Shown here: one piece after another, positions 58,925 through 64,000 of the stretch | Numbering within the stretch: position 1 is the first letter of the stretch | How the letters are laid out: every line of letters starts with the position of its first letter | Origin: Mucilaginibacter jinjuensis | GTDB lineage: Bacteria; Bacteroidota; Bacteroidia; Sphingobacteriales; Sphingobacteriaceae | Assembly: GCF_028596025.1 (NCBI RefSeq) | Contig: NZ_CP117167.1 | Location: 4,526,001 to 4,590,000, forward strand | Direction of reading: 5' to 3' | DNA: 64,000 nt | Notes under the pieces: model-generated | The model's database searches: none | What the model was told of the DNA's origin: nothing | What the model saw: only the letters and a program-made list of their open reading frames with translations | Made by a program: the position numbers and the translations under genes

Positions 58925-59668
58925 TTATTGAAAAAGTACGGCTTTAATAGCTTCTTTAAATGAGGGCAGCACAATTGGCCCCATGCCCGATACTGCGTAC
59001 CTTATAATATGGCTTTTGTCGGCTACAACAAATGAGGGGTAGCTATATAATTGATAACTTTTGGCAATAGACCCGGCATTGCTTAATAATTGCGCATGGT
59101 GCAATGGTTTCTCTTTAAGTTTTGCTTCTGCAATGGCTTGTGCATCTGGGGTAATGGCTAAAACCACCAGGTTCTCGGGGTTGTTAATTTGCTGCAAAAA
59201 TGCGTTTAAACTGCCAAAGCTTTCGGTACATGCACTACAGTCTGCATTCCAGAAAATAAGTACTATTACCTTGTTGGTTAACTCTTCGGCACTTATGGCC
59301 TGTGTTAGTGGCGTAATATTAATTTCTGTATTCTCTTGCAGTAATGGGCTTTTAATAGCCATGAGAGGTTTAGCCAAATCATACATCTTCCTTTTTTCCT
59401 CGTCCGAAAGCTTTTTGAGGTAGAGTTTTGTAGCAGGATCTTGGGGCGAAGCGCGTTTGGTTGTTATCGTATAATCGCCCGTATTCATCAGTTTTTGATA
59501 CTGATAAAAATGAAGTGCGTTTCCGTTTTCATCATATACCAATTTTGTGGTATCCGTTTTCATGTGCATACTACTAACACCATAGGTAACGGTACGGCGC
59601 CTAATAGTATCCTGGGCATACGATTTAACTGTAAAAACACAGAGGAGTATCAAAAAAAATTGCTTCAT
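58925..59668 (-). CDS. Exported thioredoxin-fold protein (TlpA/AhpC-TSA-like)
   Basis: 247 aa with signal peptide MKQFFLILLCVFTVKSYAQ. Residues about 115-245 form a thioredoxin-like domain with the redox motif CSAC (Cys144, Cys147) in FWNADCSACTES, and a cis-Pro region in YSYPSFVVADKS. The N-terminal 110 residues are unrecognised. Periplasmic disulphide reduction or a related redox role is likely. The upstream region has no clear -7 box. It lies 51 bp downstream of the E1 gene on the same strand, so co-transcription is possible. Confidence 0.85.
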   Translation of the reverse strand: MKQFFLILLCVFTVKSYAQDTIRRRTVTYGVSSMHMKTDTTKLVYDENGNALHFYQYQKLMNTGDYTITTKRASPQDPATKLYLKKLSDEEKRKMYDLAKPLMAIKSPLLQENTEINITPLTQAISAEELTNKVIVLIFWNADCSACTESFGSLNAFLQQINNPENLVVLAITPDAQAIAEAKLKEKPLHHAQLLSNAGSIAKSYQLYSYPSFVVADKSHIIRYAVSGMGPIVLPSFKEAIKAVLFQ

Positions 59669-59719
59669 AATAAGATTTAGTTATTATGAAGCAATGTACA
59701 ATATTTACTTATTTATCGA

Positions 59720-62152
59720 TTAATAAATCGACGGATATTTAGCCGGGTTAGCCTCGCTCATCATCGCGTAAGCTACCTCGATAATATCATCTGCAGATGG
59801 CTTGGTAAAGTAATCACCGTCTGAGCCATAAGGCGGGCGATGTTCTTTAGCGCAAAGCGTTTTGGGCTGAGCATCCAGTTGATAATAACCACCCTGCATT
59901 TCTAAAACCTTTTGGGTAATATAGGCAGAAGCGCCACCTGGTACATCTTCATCAACCACCAATAGTTTGCTGGTTTTCTTTAAAGAAGCCAGGCTCAGCT
60001 GATCGGTATCGAAAGGATAAAGCGTTTGCGGGTCAATCACTTCTATATTTACACCCATTTGGGCCAGTTCTTCGGCAGCTTCCATTACAATACGTAGGGT
60101 TGAGCCGTAAGAGATCACGGTAATATCGGTGCCTTCTTTTATAATTTCGGCTTTGCCCAGTGGTACAGTAAAGTCGCCAACGTTGATCGGGAGTTTTTCT
60201 TTTAAGCGGTAGCCGTTCAGGCTTTCGATAACCAAAGCAGGCTCATCGCCACGCAGCAAGGTATTGTACATCCCGGCAGCCTGTGTCATATCGCGCGGTA
60301 CGCAGATGTGCAGTCCACGTAACGAACTCAGGATCATCCCAAGCGGCGAACCTGAATGCCAGATACCTTCCAAACGATGGCCACGTGTACGTACAATAAC
60401 AGGCGCTTTTTGTCCGCCACTGGTGCGGTAGCTTAATGAGGCCAGGTCATCACTTAATACCGTCATGGCGTAAAGCAGGTAATCAAGGTATTGAATTTCG
60501 GCAATCGGGCGCAGGCCACGCATCGCTAAACCCATTCCCTGACCTATAATAGTTGATTCGCGGATGCCGGTATCAGTAATACGCAGATCGCCATATTTAG
60601 CTTGTAAACCAGCAAAACCCTGGTTAACATCACCGATGTTACCCAAATCTTCGCCAAAGGCAACAATAGTTTTATCGCGACCGAAGTTGGCATCGAAACA
60701 AGCGTTTAATACTTCGCGGCCATCAACCAAACGGGCATCTGCCTCATACTGTGCCGGGTTAACCGGAACTTTTAGCGGCGAGTGCGCACTATTGGTAAAC
60801 AGCTTGGTATTGTAACGCTCGTGGTTTTGTGCGTTATTATTATTAAACCAGTTAACAAGCGTTTGCTTAGTCGCAAAATTTTGTTTGATGGTTAAACGTA
60901 GTGTTTTGCGGATAGCGCCAATAATATCTTTCCGTCCAGGATCAATGCATTCGCGCAATACCTGGGCTACTTCTTCTACCTCATCCTGTGCGGTAGCTTC
61001 CTGTGCAACAGCATCTATTAATGAGGCAGCTTCTTCCAGTTCGGCTTTAATTACTGCCCCCAGTTCGTTCCAGGCTTCACGCTGGCAATCACGTACATGT
61101 ATTTTGGCTTCGGCTTCTATTTTATCAAGCTCCTGCTCGGTGGTAATGGCCGATGAGATGATCCATTTACGCATTTGCAAAAGGCAATCGTGCTCTGCCT
61201 CCCAGGCCAGTCTTTCTTTTGATTTATACCGTTCGTGCGAACCTGAAGTTGAGTGGCCTTGCGGCTGTGTCATCTCGGTTACGTGGATCAATACCGGCAC
61301 CTGCTCGGTACGGCATACTTCAATAGCACGGGCATAAGTTTCGCAAAGGGCAACATAATCCCAGCCGCGAACCTTAAAGATTTCGTAGCCATTGGTGCCA
61401 TCTTCGCGCTGAAAGCCTTTTAGTATTTCAGAAATATCTTCTTTAGTAGTTTGTAGTTTGGCCGGTACAGAAATCGCGTAAGCATCATCCCAAATAGAAA
61501 TAGCCATAGGCACCTGTAAAACACCTGCGGCATTAAAGGTTTCCATAAATAAACCTTCGGAAGTTGATCCGTTACCTATGGTACCGAATGCAACCTCGTT
61601 CCCATTAACTGAGAATTTCGTTAGATCTGATAATTCTGGATTGTTACGATATAATTTAGAGGCATAAGCCAAACCCAATAGTCGTGGCATGTGCCCGCCT
61701 GTAGTCGAAATATCTGATGAACAATTCATCGTTTCGGCCTGGTTGGTATAGTTACCATCAGCATCCAGATAGCGGGTTGCGTAATGGCAATTCATCTGGC
61801 GGCCGCCCGATGCAGGATCTTTTTCTATATCAGGGTTAGCATATAATTGGGCAAAAAACTCTTTCATGTTGCTCATGCCTGTGGCAAACATAAAAGTTTG
61901 GTCGCGGTAGTAGCCTGCACGCCAATCGCCGGCTTTAAAAGCTTTGGCCATAGCCAGTTGCGCTACTTCCTTACCATCACCAAATATGCCGAACTTTGCC
62001 TTACCCGTAAGTACTTCGCGACGGCCGATCAAAGCGGCTTGTCGGCTCTCGAAGCCTATACGATAATCATTGATGACTATTTTTTTAAAGTCTTCAAAAT
62101 TCAGTTCGGCAGAATCAAACCTGTTGGTAGTAAGTTGAGCGGTCTGAGGCAT
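59720..62152 (-). CDS. 2-oxoacid dehydrogenase E1, fused alpha and beta subunits
   Basis: 810 aa. Residues about 1-400 are E1-alpha-like and about 480-810 E1-beta-like (AFGEDLGNIGDVNQGFAGLQ, DTGIRESTIIGQGMGLAMRG, VISYGSTLRIV, DEDVPGGASAYI). The thiamine-diphosphate motif in the alpha part reads GNGSTSEG (193-200) and WDDAYAIS (221-228) in place of the usual GDG...NN; this may be usual in the family. It resembles branched-chain or pyruvate E1 enzymes; which 2-oxoacid cannot be told. E2 and E3 genes are not adjacent. A perfect TAACTTTG box (62180 to 62173) lies 20 nt before the ATG. Confidence 0.9.
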   Translation of the reverse strand: MPQTAQLTTNRFDSAELNFEDFKKIVINDYRIGFESRQAALIGRREVLTGKAKFGIFGDGKEVAQLAMAKAFKAGDWRAGYYRDQTFMFATGMSNMKEFFAQLYANPDIEKDPASGGRQMNCHYATRYLDADGNYTNQAETMNCSSDISTTGGHMPRLLGLAYASKLYRNNPELSDLTKFSVNGNEVAFGTIGNGSTSEGLFMETFNAAGVLQVPMAISIWDDAYAISVPAKLQTTKEDISEILKGFQREDGTNGYEIFKVRGWDYVALCETYARAIEVCRTEQVPVLIHVTEMTQPQGHSTSGSHERYKSKERLAWEAEHDCLLQMRKWIISSAITTEQELDKIEAEAKIHVRDCQREAWNELGAVIKAELEEAASLIDAVAQEATAQDEVEEVAQVLRECIDPGRKDIIGAIRKTLRLTIKQNFATKQTLVNWFNNNNAQNHERYNTKLFTNSAHSPLKVPVNPAQYEADARLVDGREVLNACFDANFGRDKTIVAFGEDLGNIGDVNQGFAGLQAKYGDLRITDTGIRESTIIGQGMGLAMRGLRPIAEIQYLDYLLYAMTVLSDDLASLSYRTSGGQKAPVIVRTRGHRLEGIWHSGSPLGMILSSLRGLHICVPRDMTQAAGMYNTLLRGDEPALVIESLNGYRLKEKLPINVGDFTVPLGKAEIIKEGTDITVISYGSTLRIVMEAAEELAQMGVNIEVIDPQTLYPFDTDQLSLASLKKTSKLLVVDEDVPGGASAYITQKVLEMQGGYYQLDAQPKTLCAKEHRPPYGSDGDYFTKPSADDIIEVAYAMMSEANPAKYPSIY

Positions 62153-62261
62153 ATTATATTTTGATTAGAAGTCAAAGTTATAAAATTGTATTTTGTTATT
62201 AACGGCTTTTGCAATTGTTTAAACCGTTTACTGTAAAATTTTGGTTTCCAATGAAACATTT

Positions 62262-62269
62262 TATATTTG
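62262..62269 (+). promoter_or_regulatory. -7 promoter box of the DUF1573 gene
   Basis: TATATTTG matches TAnnTTTG, 18 nt before the ATG at 62288. It overlaps a TTG at 62267 that could otherwise be taken as an in-frame start. Confidence 0.6.
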
Positions 62270-62287
62270 TACAAAGTATACAAGGAT

Positions 62288-62689
62288 ATGAAAAAGTTAA
62301 TGATATTATGCGCAGTAATCTTAGGTTTTGCCTTTACTGCTTCAGCACAGACTGATAACAAAGCCGAGTTTAAATTTAACGAAGAAAAGCATGATTTCGG
62401 TAAAATCCCTCAGGGTAAACCAGTTACTACCGAGTTCACTTTCGTTAACACCGGCGAAGAACCTTTAATTTTATCTGATGTAAAACCTACCTGTGGTTGC
62501 ACCATTGCCGATTACACTAAAACACCTGTTAAAAAAGGTGACAAAGGTATTATCAAAATCACTTACAATGCTGCTGTAGTTGCTCCGTTCAACAAAACCA
62601 TCATTGTTACATCAAACGCTAAAACCCCTCAGAAATACCTGAACATTGTGGGCGAAGTGGTAGCTGCACCAACATCGAGCAGTAAATAA
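62288..62689 (+). CDS. Secreted DUF1573 domain protein
   Basis: 133 aa with signal peptide MKKLMILCAVILGFAFTASA and cleavage before QT. The rest is an immunoglobulin-like DUF1573 domain: FNEEKHDFGKIPQGKPVTTEF, FVNTGEEPLILSDVKPTCGCT and KGIIKITYNAA, with the characteristic TCGCT motif. The family is widespread and secreted in Bacteroidota, with unknown function. The TTG at 62267 was rejected as start because it lies within the -7 box and gives no signal peptide. Confidence 0.92.
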   Translation: MKKLMILCAVILGFAFTASAQTDNKAEFKFNEEKHDFGKIPQGKPVTTEFTFVNTGEEPLILSDVKPTCGCTIADYTKTPVKKGDKGIIKITYNAAVVAPFNKTIIVTSNAKTPQKYLNIVGEVVAAPTSSSK

Positions 62690-62716
62690 TTTGTTTTTAA
62701 ACAATAACATTATAAC

Positions 62717-62739
62717 GAAAGGCGCAAATTGCGCCTTTC
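62717..62739 (+). terminator. Terminator of the DUF1573 gene
   Basis: Stem GAAAGGCG/CGCCTTTC extended through GCAA...TTGC with a small loop, about 28 bp after the stop; T-rich but interrupted tail (TTCGTTT). Confidence 0.65.
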
Positions 62740-62767
62740 TTCGTTTATAGGGCTTGCATCTTTTTGC

Positions 62768-62775
62768 TAACTTTG
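62768..62775 (+). promoter_or_regulatory. -7 promoter box touching the aminotransferase start
   Basis: TAACTTTG is separated by only 4 nt (CCGC) from the ATG at 62780. The same box with a 4-nt gap (CAGC) precedes the proline dehydrogenase ATG. Confidence 0.6.
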
Positions 62776-62779
62776 CCGC

Positions 62780-63976
62780 ATGCCGCAAATTTCGCACAAG
62801 GGCGAGCAAATGCCCGCCTCTCCTATACGTAAACTAACTCCGTTTGCCGATGCTGCAAAGCAACAGGGCAAAAAGGTATTCCACTTAAATATTGGTCAAC
62901 CCGATATCGAGACCCCACAGGGAATGCTGGATGCCATACATAACAGCACCTTTAAAGTATGGGCCTACACGCCATCAGAAGGTACATTAAGCTATCGCCA
63001 AAAACTTACGGAATACTATAATAAGCTGGGCTATAACATTACCCCGCAAAATATTATTGTAACCACCGGCGGTTCTGAAGCTATTACAATAGCCATGATG
63101 ACTTGCTTAAATCCGGGCGACGAGGTAATTATTCCCGAACCGTTCTACGCCAACTATAATGGTTTTGCCTGCCAGAGCGATATTGTGGTGAAACCGATCC
63201 TCTCTTACATTAACAATGGTTTTGCATTGCCCGAGATCAGCGAGTTTGAGAAGGTGATTACCGATAAAACCAAGGCGATTATTATCTGCAACCCTAACAA
63301 CCCGACAGGTTACCTCTACTCGAAAGAGGAAATGGAAGAGTTAAAGACACTGTGTCTGAAACACGACCTGTATTTATTCTCTGACGAAGCTTACCGTGAG
63401 TTTTGCTATGATGGCCGCGAGTTTATTTCGCCCATGCATTTAGATGGTTTAGACGAAAATGTTTTGGTGATGGATACTGTAAGCAAGCGCTACAGTGCAT
63501 GTGGTGCCCGTTTGGGTTGCCTGATTACCAAAAACGAAGCCGTAATTAAAACAGGATTAAAGTTTGCCCAGGCCCGCCTAAGCGCAGGTATGCTAGAACA
63601 AATTGCCGGCGAAGCCGCCGTTGATACACCAGACAGTTATTTTGAAGGTGTAAATAAAGAATATACCCATCGCCGTGATGTTTTAGTGAAAGCCTTAAAC
63701 AACATGGAAGGCGTTTTCTGTCCTAATCCGGGTGGAGCATTCTACGTGGTAGCCAAACTCCCGATTGACAATGCCGACAAGTTTTGCCAATGGATGCTGG
63801 AAGAGTTTGAATACAACAACCAAACCGTAATGATGGCCCCTGCTACAGGTTTCTACAGCACCCCTGGTGCCGGAACCAACGAAGTAAGAATGGCTTATGT
63901 TTTAAACAGTGATGACCTGCAAGCCGCAATGACTTGCCTGCAGGAAGCGTTGAAGGTTTACCCGGGAAGAAAATAG
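62780..63976 (+). CDS. Class I/II PLP-dependent aminotransferase (aspartate-type)
   Basis: 398 aa. Complete fold-type I enzyme: MPASPIRKLTPFADAAK and the LNIGQPDIETP N-terminal arm, NPNNPTG (171-177), SDEAYREF (201-208) and PLP Lys236 in DTVSKRYSACGARLG, and an Arg near the C-terminus in GTNEVRMAYV for the substrate carboxylate. This group includes aspartate and aromatic aminotransferases in Bacteroidota; it could also supply the Phe/Tyr transamination absent from the aro/phe cluster (inference). A perfect -7 box, TAACTTTG (62768-62775), ends 4 nt before the ATG, predicting a leaderless mRNA. Confidence 0.92.
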   Translation: MPQISHKGEQMPASPIRKLTPFADAAKQQGKKVFHLNIGQPDIETPQGMLDAIHNSTFKVWAYTPSEGTLSYRQKLTEYYNKLGYNITPQNIIVTTGGSEAITIAMMTCLNPGDEVIIPEPFYANYNGFACQSDIVVKPILSYINNGFALPEISEFEKVITDKTKAIIICNPNNPTGYLYSKEEMEELKTLCLKHDLYLFSDEAYREFCYDGREFISPMHLDGLDENVLVMDTVSKRYSACGARLGCLITKNEAVIKTGLKFAQARLSAGMLEQIAGEAAVDTPDSYFEGVNKEYTHRRDVLVKALNNMEGVFCPNPGGAFYVVAKLPIDNADKFCQWMLEEFEYNNQTVMMAPATGFYSTPGAGTNEVRMAYVLNSDDLQAAMTCLQEALKVYPGRK

Positions 63977-64000
63977 TAGCAGTGGTTAGTGGCAGTAGCA

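Overview
The window is a stretch of chromosome from a Bacteroidota bacterium, most likely family Sphingobacteriaceae (Mucilaginibacter/Pedobacter-like). The evidence is the recurrent TAnnTTTG -7 promoter box, starts without Shine-Dalgarno sequences, signal peptides ending in AQ, SAC/QSC-type lipoboxes, orphan FtsX/MacB-type permeases, TPR-containing histidine kinases, a fused alpha/beta 2-oxoacid dehydrogenase E1, and many short palindromic intergenic repeats. No rRNA, tRNA, CRISPR array, transposase or phage gene was seen. It is ordinary core-plus-accessory chromosome, densely coding on both strands.

Layout. 0-8.6 kb: a hybrid histidine kinase, pyrG-yidC, an outer-membrane barrel protein and a TPR sensor kinase. 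8.8-13.6 kb: a GlxA/AraC-type regulator, a pentapeptide-repeat protein, a divergent hxlR / doxX-like / azoR redox-stress locus with a striking triple operator, and a beta-propeller lipoprotein. 13.6-18.7 kb: two paralogous ABC permeases whose upstream regions share the same two-site enhancer plus -24-like block. 18.7-25.1 kb: a secreted lectin-fold protein, a repeat block, a VOC protein, an MHS transporter, and a lipoprotein / membrane protein / kinase / NarL-type regulator operon. 25.1-32.6 kb: an S9 peptidase, a small monooxygenase, two paralogous lipoproteins, and proline dehydrogenase with a Crp-type regulator. 32.7-40.9 kb: shikimate/phenylalanine genes aroB, pheA, aroG-chorismate mutase, aroA and aroC. 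40.9-46.3 kb: transporter, HAD hydrolase, moaC and a mobA-like fusion, acyltransferase. 46.6-53.1 kb: a five-gene signalling operon (REC-kinase, CHASE3 multi-receiver kinase, single receiver, CheR, CheB) with no chemoreceptor. 53.1-64 kb: DinB-like protein, two L,D-transpeptidases, ArsR-SDR pair, nitroreductase, thioredoxin-fold protein, 2-oxoacid dehydrogenase E1, DUF1573 protein and an aspartate-type aminotransferase.

The most notable signals are mostly non-coding. (1) A complete phenylalanine/tyrosine attenuator precedes pheA: a 21-residue leader peptide with eight aromatic residues in nine codons, and three arms able to form exclusive antiterminator or terminator hairpins. (2) Two permease genes carry a gapless, identically spaced upstream control block. 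(3) Three tandem operator sites with an 18-bp period lie between hxlR and doxX. (4) A palindromic intergenic-type repeat sits in frame inside aroA. (5) Several genes have a TAnnTTTG box only 3-5 nt before the start codon, implying leaderless mRNAs. (6) Two otherwise intact frames carry amber codons. (7) Several families of inverted-repeat elements occur, some with smaller hairpins nested inside them.
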